DNA of 64,000 nt from Thetidibacter halocola (GTDB lineage Bacteria; Pseudomonadota; Alphaproteobacteria; Rhodobacterales; Rhodobacteraceae), in contig NZ_JAGTUU010000009.1 in the NCBI RefSeq assembly GCF_018224955.1, positions 1-64,000 on the forward strand, read 5' to 3'. Numbering within the stretch: position 1 is the stretch's first letter; the number at the start of each line of letters is the position of its first letter. The translations under genes and the position numbers were made by a program. Of this stretch, positions 44,127 to 54,785 are shown piece by piece. The notes below the pieces were generated by a model that was not told the DNA's origin, did no database searches, and saw only the letters and a program-made list of their open reading frames with translations.

Positions 44127-45451
44127 TGGGTCGCCTCCTCGTCGGACATGAGCCAGCCGGTCACGGACCGGTTGCGGTCGAACACGGAACGGGCCGCTTC
44201 GAGGATATCGTCCTCGGTCACGGCCTGGAGGATGCCGGGCCAGGCCTGAACATCCGCCACGGTCAGGCCAGAGGTCAGCGCCTCGCCATAACGCCGCGCC
44301 AGACGGTCGGCATCGTCGCGGGCGTAGATCTGCTGGGCCTTGATCTGGAACTTGATCCGCTCCAGCTGCTGCGCGTCGATGCCTTCCTCGAGGAACTCGG
44401 CCACGGCGGCATCCAGCGCGTCCTCGGCCTGTTGCAGGGTGACGCCTTCGGTCGGCACGATCACGAGGCCAAAGGTGGTGTCGTCGTAATTCGTGCCGTC
44501 ATACCAGGCCGAGGTATAGACCGCCTGCTGCGTTTCGAATTGAAGCTTGCGGGTCAGGACAGAGGTCTGCCCGCCACCGAGAATCTCGGCCAGAAGGGTC
44601 AGGGCCGCGGCCTTTTCCTGCGCCCCCGGATCGCGTTCCGGCGCGAGGTAGCTGCGGATGACATAGGGCTGCGCCACGCGGGCATCCTTCATCACCAGCC
44701 GCCGTTCGGCCAGTTGCACCGGCTCCGAAACCCGCTCGCGTGGGCCGAGCGCGGGGTTGGGCGGCAGCGTGCCGTAATGTTCTTCCGCCAGGGCGCGCAC
44801 CTCGTCCGGTGTCACATCGCCCGCGACGATCAGGATCGCGTTGTTCGGGGCATAGAACTGCTTGTAGAACGCCAGCGCATCGTCGAGGTCCAGCGTCTCC
44901 ATCTCGTGGCGCCAGCCGATGATCGGCGTGCCGTAGGGATGGTGCAGGTATTGCGCCGCTTGCCGCTGCTCGCGGAAGATCGACCCCGGATCGTTCTCGA
45001 CCCGGGTGTTGCGTTCCTCGATGATGACATCACGCTCGGTCAGGATATCGCCCTCGCCGAGGCGGAGGTTGACCATGCGATCCGCCTCCATCGTCATCAT
45101 CAGGCCCAGGCGGTCGGAGGCGACGCGCTGGAAATAGCCGGTGTAATCGTAGCTGGTAAAGGCATTGTCGGTGCCGCCATTGGCCGCCACCGTGGCCGAG
45201 AATTCGCCCGGCGCCAGCGTGTCGGTGCCCTTGAACAGCAGGTGTTCCAGGAAATGCGCCACGCCCGACGCGCCTTGCGGCTCATCGGCGGATCCGGCGC
45301 GATACCACACCATGTGAACAACGACGGGGGCACGGTGATCCTCGATCACCACAGCCTCCATTCCGTTGTCGAGCGTGAAGGTCGTCACCTGATCCTGCGC
45401 ACGGGCGGGCAAGGCCGCCAGCAGGGTCAGGGCCAAGGCCAGTCTGAGCAT
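44123..45451 (-). CDS. M16-family zinc metalloprotease (pitrilysin-like), catalytic
   Basis: A 442-residue secreted protease with a signal peptide ending near ALPARAQ. The inverted zinc motif is intact: GVAHFLEHLLFKG (HxxEH, about residues 65-70), with the downstream Glu in the ERDVIIEERNTRVEND region. ATG 45451 is preferred over GTG 45457, because AGGGG lies at the right distance. It overlaps the non-catalytic M16 gene by four bases. Part of the lspA-DUF3035-M16-M16 operon known from Rhodobacteraceae. Confidence 0.92.
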   Translation of the reverse strand: MLRLALALTLLAALPARAQDQVTTFTLDNGMEAVVIEDHRAPVVVHMVWYRAGSADEPQGASGVAHFLEHLLFKGTDTLAPGEFSATVAANGGTDNAFTSYDYTGYFQRVASDRLGLMMTMEADRMVNLRLGEGDILTERDVIIEERNTRVENDPGSIFREQRQAAQYLHHPYGTPIIGWRHEMETLDLDDALAFYKQFYAPNNAILIVAGDVTPDEVRALAEEHYGTLPPNPALGPRERVSEPVQLAERRLVMKDARVAQPYVIRSYLAPERDPGAQEKAAALTLLAEILGGGQTSVLTRKLQFETQQAVYTSAWYDGTNYDDTTFGLVIVPTEGVTLQQAEDALDAAVAEFLEEGIDAQQLERIKFQIKAQQIYARDDADRLARRYGEALTSGLTVADVQAWPGILQAVTEDDILEAARSVFDRNRSVTGWLMSDEEATQ

Positions 45452-45558
45452 GGTCACCCCTAGTCACGAATTCCGTCCGGACACAGTTACGGCCTCCGGC
45501 GCCGGGTTCAAGCGCGCGTGACGCAACTGTGACCGATTTCAGGTTAACGAAAGGTGGA

Positions 45559-46074
45559 TCAGTTTTCCGGCGGCGCGCTCGGTGTGCGGGCCCCGGCACT
45601 GCGGGACGAACGCAGCCAGCGCCACGGGTCCATTGCCTGGCGGCGGTAGACGCGCTTGTACTGGTCCTCTGGGAAGAGCTTCCAGGTGAAGCGGCTGCCG
45701 CGATCGCGGAAGGCCTCGTCCTCGGCGGCGAGCGTGCTGCGCACGTCCGCCTCACGGCCGAACCGGCTGGCCCGGTTGATGAGGGCCCCGTCGCTGGCGG
45801 GCACGCCATCAGCGTTCAGCCTTGCCGGATTGCCGCCCAGCGCCGCCACGGCGTCGGACAGCGGCGTCTGGTCGGCGCGGTTGGCGCCGCCCGGCGTCGG
45901 TTCGGGCAGGGCTGCGAGGCTTTCGGGCGATTGCAGCGGCTTGTTCGGAACGATCGAGAATTCCTCGGGCTGGCGGTCAAAACTGCGCAGGTCATGCAGC
46001 GGACGCGGCTCTCCGATGCCGCAACCTGCCAGCGCGCCGATCATCAGCATTGCCCAAAGATGCGACGCCCGCAT
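45559..46074 (-). CDS. DUF3035 lipoprotein
   Basis: A 171-residue protein with a lipoprotein signal (MLMIGALAGC, lipobox Cys about residue 18), so it is probably membrane-anchored in the periplasm. The conserved DUF3035 core is FDRQPEEFSIVPNKPLQSPE, followed by LPEPTPGG and RADQTPLSDAVAALGG. It lies between lspA, whose product would process its signal, and the M16 pair. Function unknown. Confidence 0.87.
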   Translation of the reverse strand: MRASHLWAMLMIGALAGCGIGEPRPLHDLRSFDRQPEEFSIVPNKPLQSPESLAALPEPTPGGANRADQTPLSDAVAALGGNPARLNADGVPASDGALINRASRFGREADVRSTLAAEDEAFRDRGSRFTWKLFPEDQYKRVYRRQAMDPWRWLRSSRSAGARTPSAPPEN

Positions 46075-46123
46075 CGCTGCCCTCCATCAGTTTGACCTTG
46101 TCTAGCGCATCTCTCCGGCGCCG

Positions 46124-46633
46124 TCACGGGGCCTTTTTGCCCTTTGCGCCCGAACCGGGGAAAAGCGCCAATCCCAGCGCGCCGGCGAAGATCGCGATGT
46201 CGGCCACGTTGAAGGCAAAGGGATTGTCGATTCCGCAACACGACATATTCAGGAAATCGGCGACCGCGCCATAAAGCAGCCGGTCCACCACGTTGCCCAC
46301 CGCGCCGCCGATCAGCATGCCGGCAGAGATCAGCCCCCAGCGCCCCGGCGGGTCGCGCCGCATCCAGACCAGTACGAACAGCACGATTCCGACGGCGACC
46401 GAGATCAGGATCCAGCGCGTCGCCGGCGCGTCGCCCGACAGCAGGCCGAAGTTGATGCCATAGTTCCAGGCCATGCGGAAATTCAGGTATGGCGGAAAGA
46501 CGTCGATCGCCAGCCGCTGCGAAAGGCCCAGCCAATGCACGACGAAGAATTTGGAGAGTTGGTCGATCAAGAAGATGGCCGCCGCCACGATCCACACCAG
46601 CCTGCCGCTGACCGCTGCCCGATCCTGCCCCAT
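46124..46633 (-). CDS. lspA: Lipoprotein signal peptidase
   Basis: A 169-residue inner-membrane aspartyl protease with four hydrophobic segments. The catalytic Asp motifs are GNVVDRLLYGAVADF and FAFNVADIAIF. ATG 46633 (MGQDRAAVSGRL) matches family length; the frame is open much further upstream without support. It heads the operon with DUF3035 and the two M16 genes. Confidence 0.94.
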   Translation of the reverse strand: MGQDRAAVSGRLVWIVAAAIFLIDQLSKFFVVHWLGLSQRLAIDVFPPYLNFRMAWNYGINFGLLSGDAPATRWILISVAVGIVLFVLVWMRRDPPGRWGLISAGMLIGGAVGNVVDRLLYGAVADFLNMSCCGIDNPFAFNVADIAIFAGALGLALFPGSGAKGKKAP

Positions 46634-46816
46634 CGACCGTATCCCCTTTTGGCTTCCGCGAAGCGCATGTATCGGCCTTTGCCGCATTTGAAAACCGGTC
46701 TCGGGCGGGATGGCGGCACAGCGGACCGTCGGCACGCGGGCACCGGAGGCTTGATTTCGATCATTCATGGCCTGCCGCAAACAGGCAAAGGTTCTGGGAC
46801 CTGACGAGGGAAAGCC

Positions 46817-48324
46817 ATGCCTCGAAACACAGACCGGTGTTCGTCGCCACTGACACGGCTGCGGTTCACTCTCGGCGCCTTTGTCGCGGCGCTGGCGATT
46901 CTGCTTGGGCAAGGACTGGGGGCACAGTCGATAACGACGCTGCACCAAGCGGCGGCGCAGGGCGACCTGGAAGCGGTGCTGCGCCTCCTCTGTCGCAGTC
47001 CGATTCCCCCTGCCCGACCGATGGCGACGGAGAAACGCCGCTGATCAAGGCAGCGACACGCGGCCATTCGGAGGTCGTTGCGGCGCTGCTCGAGGCGGGA
47101 TGCCCGGTGGATCAGAGTGACCGTTTCGGCCGGACGGCGCTGACCGTCGCCGTCCTGCATGATCGAGAGGCCGTCGTGACGCTGCTGCGGGCGGCGGGCG
47201 CGACCGTGGCACCGCCGACGGAGGCCGAGACACCTGCAACACCCCTTCTGCACGCGGCGAGTGCGGCACGGAACGACGACCTGGTGCGTGAACTTGTATC
47301 CCTCGGCTGGTCAGCGAACCCGCGCGATGCGAACGGCATGACTCCCTTGATCGCCTTGGCAGAGGCCCTCACCCGCAAGGGTTATTCCTTCGCGGCCGAA
47401 CTGTCCGCTGAAAGGATGGTCAAGACGCTGCTGGCGGCCGGGGCCGATCCGGATGCCATTGGTCCCGAAGGCAGGTCTGCCCTGCATTTCGCCGTACTGT
47501 CAGGCCGGGAGATGATTGTGACCGCCCTTCTGGACGGCGGGGCCGATCCCGATCTGCGGGATGCAGCCGGGCACACGCCGCTGTTCTACGCGATGACATG
47601 GAACGCCTATTTGAAGGAACCACTTTTCACGCACGGGGCCAGCCGTCGTGACCGGTCGATGGCCGTTGCGGGTTTTGCCCTTCTGTGCGGAATTGGCGCA
47701 CTCTGCGCGGCTGTTCTGTGGCGTGCGCGGCGGCGCGGCTTTCGGCCAGACCTCGCGCAACAGGCCGTCGCGACCATCGTCTGCGTCATGATCTGCGGCG
47801 CGCTCCTGCACATGGCGATGCGAGTGGATTTCTGGTTTTCCGACCCGTTCGAATGGATCGCAAGGGTCCTTGTCGGGACAAACTGGCAACCGGGGCCGGT
47901 CTTTGCCTCGCATGGCGATTGCGTCGCAGCCACTGCGCCGGCCGCGCGCGAGGCGTTGCTGCAATATCTTTCGATCCATCCCGAGGACGTGGAACGCGTT
48001 ACGTGTTCCTATCGCGTCAAGCCAAGTCCCCTCTGGAGCATGCTCGACGTGGTGTGCTTCGGTCTTGCCGGATGCCTTGCGGTCCTCGCGGTTCCCGGCA
48101 GAGCCTCAGCGCTGGCCGTGCTCTTTGCTGCGGCAGGTCTTGGACTGGTCGAGGCGCTGTCCTTTCCGGAATGGACAGGTCGATTGACGGCGTGGCAGTC
48201 GGACGACCCGCTGGGGTTCACGGTTCTGGCGTCCGAGGCGGGTCGCGGGCTCATGGCCATGGCCGGCGCCGCTGCGATCACCGCCGCCCTGCTGCACGTT
48301 GGCGCAGGACGGCGGCGCGGCTGA
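46817..48324 (+). pseudogene. Ankyrin-repeat membrane protein with frameshift
   Basis: ATG 46817 (GAGGGA upstream) encodes a signal-like segment (FTLGAFVAALAILLGQGLGA) and the start of an ankyrin repeat (TTLHQAAAQGDLEAVLRLL), then leaves frame. The rest continues in the frame shifted by one base, from about 46990 to 48324: DGDGETPLIKAATRGHSEVV, ALTVAVLHDREAVVTLL, LHFAVLSGREMIVTALLDGG, then about four hydrophobic segments. A one-base loss near 46985-46995 explains it. Joined, the product is about 500 residues with four to five ankyrin repeats. It could be inactive, or expression could rely on slippage. Confidence 0.65.
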
Positions 48325-48390
48325 TTTATCGGCTTCAGGCGCCTGGCCGGCGCGGTTGGCGCAACCGGCGGGCCGGGAAGCACCTTGGCG

Positions 48391-49980
48391 TCAGTGCCGG
48401 AAGTGCCGCATTCCGGTAAGGACCATTGCCAGCCCGGCCTCGTCGGCGGCGGCGATCACCTCGTCGTCGCGCATCGAGCCGCCCGGCTGGATCACCGCCG
48501 ACGCACCCGCCGCCGCGGCCTCCATCAGCCCGTCGGGGAAGGGGAAGAACGCGTCAGAGGCCACCACGCAGCCCTTGGTCAGCGGCTCGGGCAGGCCCAT
48601 CGCCTCGGCCATGCGCTCGGCCTTCTTGGCGGCGATCAGCGCCGAATCGAGGCGGCTCATCTGGCCCGCGCCGATCCCCACCGTCGCGCCGTCGCGGGCA
48701 TAGACGATGGCATTGGATTTCACGTGCTTGGCGACCTTCCAGGCGAACAGCAGGTCGGCCATCTGCGCGTCGGTCGGCGCCTTCTTCGTGACCACCTTCA
48801 GGTCGTCTTGCACGCGGCGGCCATTGTCACGGTCCTGCACCAGCAGCCCGCCCGAGACCTGTTTCCATGCTAGGCCCGCCTCGGCCGTGTCGGCCAGTTT
48901 CGGCGTGATCAGCAGGCGCAGGTTCTTCTTGGCGGCAAAGATCTCGCGCGCGGCCGGGTCCGCGCCGGGGGCGATGACGACCTCGGTGAAGATCTCGGTG
49001 ATCGCCTGCGCCGTTTCGGCGTCCAGCGGAGTGTTCAGCGCCACGATGCCGCCGAAGGCCGAGGTGCGGTCGCAGTCGAACGCCTTGCGATAGGCGTCGA
49101 GGATGCTCTCGCCGCGCGCCACGCCGCAGGGATTTGCGTGCTTGATGATCGCGCAGGCCGGACCATCCGAGGGCAGGAATTCGCTGACTAGTTCAAAGGC
49201 CGCGTCGGTGTCGTTGATGTTGTTGTAGCTCAGTTCCTTGCCCTGAAGCTGCTCGGCCGTGGCGACGCCGGGACGGTTCGAGCCGTCGATATAGAAGGCC
49301 GCGCGCTGGTGCGGGTTCTCGCCATAGCGCAGCGGCTGTTGCAGCTGGCCGGCAAAGACGCGGCGGCGCGGGTTCACCTCGCCGATGGCGTCGGCCATCC
49401 AGGTGCTGACCGCCGCATCATAGGCACCGGTGCGGGCATAGGCGTTCTGCGCCAGCCGTTTCCGGAACGCCAGCGAGGTCTGGCCCTCGTGCTGGTCGAG
49501 TTCGTGCAGCAGGGCGACATAGTCGAACACGTCCACGACAACGCTGACAAAGGCGTGGTTCTTGGCCGCCGCGCGGATCATCGCCGGGCCGCCGATGTCG
49601 ATGTTCTCGATGCAGGTGTCATAGTCGGCACCCTTGGCCACCGTTTCCTCAAACGGGTAGAGATTGACCACCAGCAGGTCGATCGGGCCGATGCCGTGCT
49701 GCTCCATCGCCGCGACATGCTCGGGGTTGTCGCGCAGCGCCAGCAGGCCGCCATGCACCGCCGGATGCAGCGTCTTGACCCTGCCATCCATCATCTCGGG
49801 GAACCCGGTCACGTCCGAGACGTCGCGCACGGGGATCCCCGCCTCGCGGATCGTGGCAGCCGAACCGCCCGTTGACAGGATCTCGACCCCGCGTGCGCTC
49901 AGCGCCTGGGCCAGGTCGATCAGCCCGGTCTTGTCGGATACGGAAATCAGCGCGCGGCGGATGGGTTGGAGATCTTGCAT
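48391..49980 (-). CDS. purH: Bifunctional AICAR transformylase/IMP cyclohydrolase
   Basis: A 529-residue PurH, the last two steps of de novo IMP synthesis. The N-terminal cyclohydrolase shows [24 protein letters not shown] and [14 protein letters not shown]. The C-terminal transformylase has [23 protein letters not shown] (catalytic Lys-His), [10 protein letters not shown] and [16 protein letters not shown]. It lies downstream of the heparinase-like gene by 19 bases on the same strand. Confidence 0.97.
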   Translation of the reverse strand: MQDLQPIRRALISVSDKTGLIDLAQALSARGVEILSTGGSAATIREAGIPVRDVSDVTGFPEMMDGRVKTLHPAVHGGLLALRDNPEHVAAMEQHGIGPIDLLVVNLYPFEETVAKGADYDTCIENIDIGGPAMIRAAAKNHAFVSVVVDVFDYVALLHELDQHEGQTSLAFRKRLAQNAYARTGAYDAAVSTWMADAIGEVNPRRRVFAGQLQQPLRYGENPHQRAAFYIDGSNRPGVATAEQLQGKELSYNNINDTDAAFELVSEFLPSDGPACAIIKHANPCGVARGESILDAYRKAFDCDRTSAFGGIVALNTPLDAETAQAITEIFTEVVIAPGADPAAREIFAAKKNLRLLITPKLADTAEAGLAWKQVSGGLLVQDRDNGRRVQDDLKVVTKKAPTDAQMADLLFAWKVAKHVKSNAIVYARDGATVGIGAGQMSRLDSALIAAKKAERMAEAMGLPEPLTKGCVVASDAFFPFPDGLMEAAAAGASAVIQPGGSMRDDEVIAAADEAGLAMVLTGMRHFRH

Positions 49981-49999
49981 GCGGTCGTCCCTCGGTTCT

Positions 50000-51748
50000 T
50001 CAGGTCAGGGCGTCCGCAGTCTCCATCGCCAGGTCGCGCACGGCCAGGGCCGTGTCCTGCGCCTTGGCCAGGGTCCAGCGGACCCGGGTCGCATACTCCA
50101 TCGCGCGGCCGGATAAAACGATCTGTTTCGTCGCGCGAGGCTGGATGCGCGCCTGGTCGAAATAGACCGAGGGCTGAAGCTCGATCTCGGTGCCGGGATC
50201 GACCCGCAGGATCCAGATTTCACCCGAGCGCAGCGCCATCGACACTGCCGCGCCTCCCATGTCCAGCGCCACGTCCACCTCGGGGTGCAGGTGGAACCGG
50301 ATGTCATAGGCGATGCCGGCCAGTTTCGCCCGGCTCATCGCCGCATCGAACCGCGCCTTGGCCGCATCGTCGAGCGCCACGAGGAAATCCTCGCCCTGCA
50401 GCTCGCGCCCATCCGGGACCAGTTGCAGGCTGCGCGCATGGGTCAGCCCGTCGAGCGACACATAGGCGTCATGAGCGCCTTCAAAACGTTGACCCTCGGC
50501 ACCCTGCTTGCTGTCGGTCTGAACCGCGGTCGGGCCGTTCTCCAGCCATTCCACGCCCACCGCCACGCCACGCCGCGGAACAACGAGGCGGGCGCTGGAA
50601 TAGCCCTGGAGGCTCAGCGTCGAATGCGAGGGAGAGGCACGCCCGGCCCGGTGCCATTCCTCGCCAAAGGCCCGGCCCGTGCCGCAGTTGACGATCAGCG
50701 GCCGGCGCCCCGAGGTCAGTTCGAACGCCAGGGTCGAGGCATGGGCCTCGGCCGACGCGGGGCCGGAGGGCGGCGGCGCGGCATCGACGATGACGCTGGT
50801 CCGACCAGCCGACAGACGCGCAAAGCCCATCGCCTGGCGCGGCACGGCGCGGCGCCGCATGCCCGAGGCCGACAGCGCCGCATCCAGCCGCCCCTCGACG
50901 CCACGCCCGCCGCCATGGAACCGCGCCAGCCCGCCGTCGGCGTGGCGCAGCAGTCGCAGCACCGGCGCGATCCGGCGGATCGCCTCCTCGATTGCGGGCT
51001 CGACAGGTTGGTGCGCGGCGTCCAGCGCCAGCCGCACCCAGGTCAACAGGGTGAATACCTCGAGCAACTCCTCGGGGCTGCGGGTGGGAATGCCGCCATC
51101 GGCGCCGACCTGACGGGCGCACTCGGCGGCCAGCGCCCGGCGCGCGGGGTCGACATGGCGTTCCATCCCCTGCGTCGAAAGCGCAGCGTAGAGCAGTCCG
51201 CACCAGGCCTCGAACCGGGGCAGACCGGGTGCAGCGGCCTGCGCGCGACCCGACAGAAAGCGCATCTGCGCGGCCAGCGCGCGGAAATAGGCGGCGGATT
51301 GATCGGCGTCGCGGGCACGCAGCAGCAGCAGCGCGTGATGCACCAGCCGGATCAGCCGCCGCCCGGACAGGTCCGGCGTCCAGCCCGGCCCACGGCCCCG
51401 GCCATAGCGCGCGATCCAGTCCCAGACCCAGTCCTGCGCCAGCCTGCGGGCCTCGGCCTCGCCCAGCGCGGCCAGGTCGTCGAGCCAGCCAAAGCCCTGC
51501 AATTCATCGGCAAAGCGCGCGTCGGGCGGGGGCACATCCCAGGGTGAGCGGCCCTCCAGCGGAACCACGTGCCCGGCAAGCACCAGGTTGCCGGCCAGCA
51601 TCTGCCGCCCACGCGCCACCTGCCCGATGCTGCGCGGCTCGGGCTGCGAGACAAAGCCTGCGGCCGCGGGTTCCCGACCCGCTCGCCAGGCATGCCATCC
51701 ATTGAGTAAGCGCGCACAGCGCGCGCGTAGACCGGGCTGATCCGCCAT
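50000..51748 (-). CDS. Heparinase II/III-like protein
   Basis: A 582-residue protein with an N-terminal alpha-toroid region and a C-terminal beta-sandwich of the heparinase II/III type ([57 protein letters not shown]). ATG 51748 ([11 protein letters not shown]) is chosen because the open frame upstream to 52192 only shadows rsmB. The conserved order rsmB-heparinase-purH in alphaproteobacteria supports it. No signal peptide is seen and the natural substrate is unknown. Confidence 0.85.
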   Translation of the reverse strand: MADQPGLRARCARLLNGWHAWRAGREPAAAGFVSQPEPRSIGQVARGRQMLAGNLVLAGHVVPLEGRSPWDVPPPDARFADELQGFGWLDDLAALGEAEARRLAQDWVWDWIARYGRGRGPGWTPDLSGRRLIRLVHHALLLLRARDADQSAAYFRALAAQMRFLSGRAQAAAPGLPRFEAWCGLLYAALSTQGMERHVDPARRALAAECARQVGADGGIPTRSPEELLEVFTLLTWVRLALDAAHQPVEPAIEEAIRRIAPVLRLLRHADGGLARFHGGGRGVEGRLDAALSASGMRRRAVPRQAMGFARLSAGRTSVIVDAAPPPSGPASAEAHASTLAFELTSGRRPLIVNCGTGRAFGEEWHRAGRASPSHSTLSLQGYSSARLVVPRRGVAVGVEWLENGPTAVQTDSKQGAEGQRFEGAHDAYVSLDGLTHARSLQLVPDGRELQGEDFLVALDDAAKARFDAAMSRAKLAGIAYDIRFHLHPEVDVALDMGGAAVSMALRSGEIWILRVDPGTEIELQPSVYFDQARIQPRATKQIVLSGRAMEYATRVRWTLAKAQDTALAVRDLAMETADALT

Positions 51749-51834
51749 CGCCTTGAACCCTGCACCGCCTCGTTCGTGCCCGCTTGCCGGAGCTTTGACC
51801 GGAGGATACCGGCAAAGCCACCTCAAGTCACGGC

Positions 51835-53091
51835 TCAAGCGGTTCTTGTCAGAAGAGCCATGTAAAACCCGTCGATCCCGCCACGGTCCGCCCAGAAATC
51901 GGGCCGCAAGCGCAACCCGCCCTCGTCCGAACGCCACCCCTCCTCGATGCCCGGCGCCTCGGCGCGCAGCACGGACAGGCCAGGATGGCGAGACAGCGCC
52001 TCCTCGACCTGGCATTCGCCTTCGTCGGGCAACAGCGAACAGGTGGCATAGACCAATCGCCCGCCGGGCTTCAGCAGCCGCAGCGCATGGTCCAGCATCG
52101 CCTCCTGGAGGCCGATCAGCTCGGTGATGCGCTGGCCCTGGTGGGCGTGCGGCAGGTCGGGATGGCGGCGCAGAGTGCCGGTGGCCGAGCAAGGTGCATC
52201 CAGCAGGATGGCGTCATAATTGCCCTCGTGCTCCAGCGCGTCGCCCGCGACGAGGGTCGCGGACAGGCCGGTGCGGGCAAGGTTTTCGCGCACGCGGGCA
52301 AGGCGGGCGTCGGACAGGTCCAGCGCGGTGACATCGGCCCCCGCCGCCGCCAGTTGCAGTGTCTTGCCGCCGGGCGCCGCGCACATGTCGAGCACGCGCA
52401 AAGCCCGGACATCGCCCAGCAGGCGCGCGGGAAGCGCGGCGGCCGCGTCCTGCACCCACCAGTCGCCGGTCTCGAACCCGGGAAGCGCGCTGACCTGCAC
52501 CGCGCGGTCCAGCCGGACCGAACCGGTGGGCAGAACCGTGCCGCCCACGGCCGTTGCGACCGCTGCGGGATCGCCCTTGGGCGTCAGGTCCAGCGGTGCG
52601 CCGGCCCAATGCGCGGCCTCCATCGCCGAGACGGCGGTGGCGCCCCACGCCGCGACCAGCGGATCGCGCAACCAGCGCGGCATCCTCGGAACACGCAGCT
52701 TGCCCCAGGCATCCGGCCCATCGGAGGCGATCTTGCGCAGGACGGCGTTGACCAGCCCCTTGGAGCCCTGCGTGCGCTTGCCTGCCGCGGCGAGGTTCAC
52801 GCAATCGCTGACCACGCCATGCGCCGCGCCACCGGTGCACAGCTCTACCGTGCCCAGCCGCAGGATGTTCATCACCCGGCTGGCGGGACGTTTCTGCAAA
52901 TGCGGGCGCAGCAGGCGGTCGGCGCGTTCCAGGCCACGAAAGGTATCGGCGGCCAGTCGCTGCGCTGCGGCCCGATCGGCGGGCGCCAGCGGCGCGAGGA
53001 TCGCGTCATTCTCGGACAGGGGTCGGCCGTGAGCGAAAACCGCGTCGATCAGGTCGAGCGCTGCACGGCGCGCCGGGCTGGGGTCGGGCAT
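51835..53091 (-). CDS. rsmB: 16S rRNA (cytosine-C5)-methyltransferase, RsmB/Sun type
   Basis: A 418-residue protein. An NusB-like N-terminal domain (AALDLIDAVFAHGRPL) precedes the methyltransferase: VLDMCAAPGGKTLQLA (SAM site), LLDAPCSATGTLRRHPD (PC motif) and VYATCSLLPDEGE with the catalytic Cys of the TCS motif. It methylates C967 of 16S rRNA in E. coli; the family may include related RNA targets. Divergent from the DUF1674 gene. Confidence 0.93.
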   Translation of the reverse strand: MPDPSPARRAALDLIDAVFAHGRPLSENDAILAPLAPADRAAAQRLAADTFRGLERADRLLRPHLQKRPASRVMNILRLGTVELCTGGAAHGVVSDCVNLAAAGKRTQGSKGLVNAVLRKIASDGPDAWGKLRVPRMPRWLRDPLVAAWGATAVSAMEAAHWAGAPLDLTPKGDPAAVATAVGGTVLPTGSVRLDRAVQVSALPGFETGDWWVQDAAAALPARLLGDVRALRVLDMCAAPGGKTLQLAAAGADVTALDLSDARLARVRENLARTGLSATLVAGDALEHEGNYDAILLDAPCSATGTLRRHPDLPHAHQGQRITELIGLQEAMLDHALRLLKPGGRLVYATCSLLPDEGECQVEEALSRHPGLSVLRAEAPGIEEGWRSDEGGLRLRPDFWADRGGIDGFYMALLTRTA

Positions 53092-53175
53092 CTTGGCCTC
53101 CGGGGGCGGGCGCGCACTTGTGACGCGCGGACCGTGCGGCCTATATCAAGCCCGGTGACAGAAGGACAAGCGACG

Positions 53176-53364
53176 ATGACCGACGCCAAGGACGATCCCC
53201 GCCCCGACCTGCCCCCCGCCGCGCGCCGCGCGCTGGCAGAGGCCGAAGAACGCCGACGCAAGGCCGAGGCAAAGCCCCTGCCCCCCGAACTGGGCGGGCG
53301 CGACGGACCGGAACCCGTGCGCTACGGCGATTGGGAGAAGAAGGGCATCGCCATCGACTTCTGA
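53176..53364 (+). CDS. DUF1674 (SDHAF4-like) protein
   Basis: A 62-residue protein with a charged, Ala/Arg-rich helix (ARRALAEAEERRRKAEA) and the family C-terminal motif PELGGRDGPEPVRYGDWEKKGIAIDF in two parts: GGRDGPEPVRYGDWE and KKGIAIDF. Eukaryotic homologues assist flavinylated succinate dehydrogenase assembly; a similar role here is inference. It is followed by a hairpin. Confidence 0.88.
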   Translation: MTDAKDDPRPDLPPAARRALAEAEERRRKAEAKPLPPELGGRDGPEPVRYGDWEKKGIAIDF

Positions 53365-53376
53365 GCGCGTCTCGCT

Positions 53377-53404
53377 GCGCGCCCCCGGCAAGAGCGGGGC
53401 GCGC
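53377..53404. terminator. Hairpin between convergent genes
   Basis: GCGCGCCCC (53377-53385) pairs with GGGGCGCGC (53396-53404), 13 bases after the DUF1674 stop. No clear T-run follows. A GGGTGGGTGGGTGGG tract comes directly after (53405-53420), which could also form a quadruplex. Confidence 0.45.
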
Positions 53405-53451
53405 GGGTGGGTGGGTGGGCGCGCCCCGGGATTGGCGGGGGCGCGCGGCAT

Positions 53452-53805
53452 TCAGCGCAGGCGGAAATCGGCCGAGTCGCCCTGCCCCTGGTCGGCGACA
53501 AAGCGGATCTGGTTACCGTTGGCCAGCACGCGCTGGCAATTGTATCCAAGGTCGTCGCCGCCCCAGATCAGATCGCGGCAGAAATAGCCGTTCTTCCAGG
53601 TCCAGGCGCCGTTCACGTCCCAGCCCGCGCCCTTGCCGGCGATGCTTCCGTCAGGCGCCACGCGCAGTTTCACCAGCGGTCGGGTCAGCACCTTTCCGTT
53701 GACCAGCCGGATGAAGGTGTCGCGATCCGTCACGGTCGCGAATTCCGCAAGCGCAGGAGTTGCCTGCGCGAGGGTCAGCCCGAGGGCCAGAAACAGTCCA
53801 CGCAT
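53452..53805 (-). CDS. Secreted hypothetical protein downstream of dapB
   Basis: A 117-residue protein with a signal peptide (MRGLFLALGLTLAQATPALA). The mature part begins FATVTDRDTFIRLVNGKVL and contains GKGAGWDVNGAWTWKNGYFC and LGYNCQRVLANGNQIRF, with two Cys that could pair. It looks like a small periplasmic beta-rich protein. It is similar to short roseobacter proteins sometimes labelled after dapB because of position only; no reductase motif is present. Confidence 0.75.
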   Translation of the reverse strand: MRGLFLALGLTLAQATPALAEFATVTDRDTFIRLVNGKVLTRPLVKLRVAPDGSIAGKGAGWDVNGAWTWKNGYFCRDLIWGGDDLGYNCQRVLANGNQIRFVADQGQGDSADFRLR

Positions 53806-53890
53806 GGAACGCGCTCCTCTTCTGCGTCACGATGACGCGAAAGATAGCCGTGAAATGTTATTTTCAAGTGACAGAGTCGCGAGGTCGGGG

Positions 53891-54703
53891 TCAGTTCAGT
53901 CCCAGCACGTCCAGCATGTCGTATTCGCCGGGCGCCTTGTCCTGGCCCCAGAGCGCGGCCTTGAGCGCGCCGCGCGCAAACAGCGCCCGGTCGGACGCGA
54001 TGTGCTTGATCACGATGCGCTCGCCCCCGGTGGCAAAGATCACCTCGTGCTCGCCCACGATGTCGCCGCCGCGTATCGCGTGAAAGCCGATGGCGCCCTT
54101 GTCCCGCGCCCCGGTCATGCCGTCGCGCCCCCGGTCCGAGACCTCGGCCAGCGACACGCCCCTTCCCGCCGCCGCGGCCTCGCCCAGCATCAAGGCGGTG
54201 CCCGAGGGCGCGTCGACCTTGCGGTTGTGATGCGCCTCGACGATCTCGATGTCCCAGTCGGCGTCCAGCGCGCGCGCCACCTGTTCGGTGACCTTGGTCA
54301 ACAGGTTGACGCCCAGGCTCATGTTGCCGGCGCGCACGATCACCGCGTGACGCGCGGCGATGTGGATGCGCTTCAGGTCGTCGTCGGACAGGCCGGTGGT
54401 GCCGATCACGTGCACAGCGCGCGCTTGCGCGGCGAGATCCGCAAAGGCGACCGTGGCGGCGGGCGCGGTGAAGTCGATCACCGCCTGCGCGCGGGCGAAG
54501 GCCTCGAGCGGGTCGTCGCCGACACGCACGCCCAGCGCCGCGCCGCCCATCGCCTCGCCCAGGTCGTGCCCGACCCAGTCATGGCCGGGCCGTTCCAGCG
54601 CGCCGGCCAGCCGCAGACCGTCATGCACCAGCACTTCGCGCACCAACATCTGCCCCATGCGGCCCGACACACCCGTGATCACCACGCCCGGCTTGTCCGT
54701 CAT
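53891..54703 (-). CDS. dapB: 4-Hydroxy-tetrahydrodipicolinate reductase
   Basis: A 270-residue NAD(P)H-dependent reductase, the step after DapA. The Rossmann motif is [14 protein letters not shown] (residues 7-20), then [21 protein letters not shown] and the active-site [15 protein letters not shown] (His-His and Lys). ATG 54703 matches family length; the longer frame from 54823 runs into the divergent rbfA gene. Confidence 0.96.
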   Translation of the reverse strand: MTDKPGVVITGVSGRMGQMLVREVLVHDGLRLAGALERPGHDWVGHDLGEAMGGAALGVRVGDDPLEAFARAQAVIDFTAPAATVAFADLAAQARAVHVIGTTGLSDDDLKRIHIAARHAVIVRAGNMSLGVNLLTKVTEQVARALDADWDIEIVEAHHNRKVDAPSGTALMLGEAAAAGRGVSLAEVSDRGRDGMTGARDKGAIGFHAIRGGDIVGEHEVIFATGGERIVIKHIASDRALFARGALKAALWGQDKAPGEYDMLDVLGLN

Positions 54704-54785
54704 CCCGATCTCCCTTGCGGTTTGCCGCCGTTTACCCTGTGCCGCCCGGCTTGGCAAAGGTGGATGCAGGGCGTATCTCTGCGCC

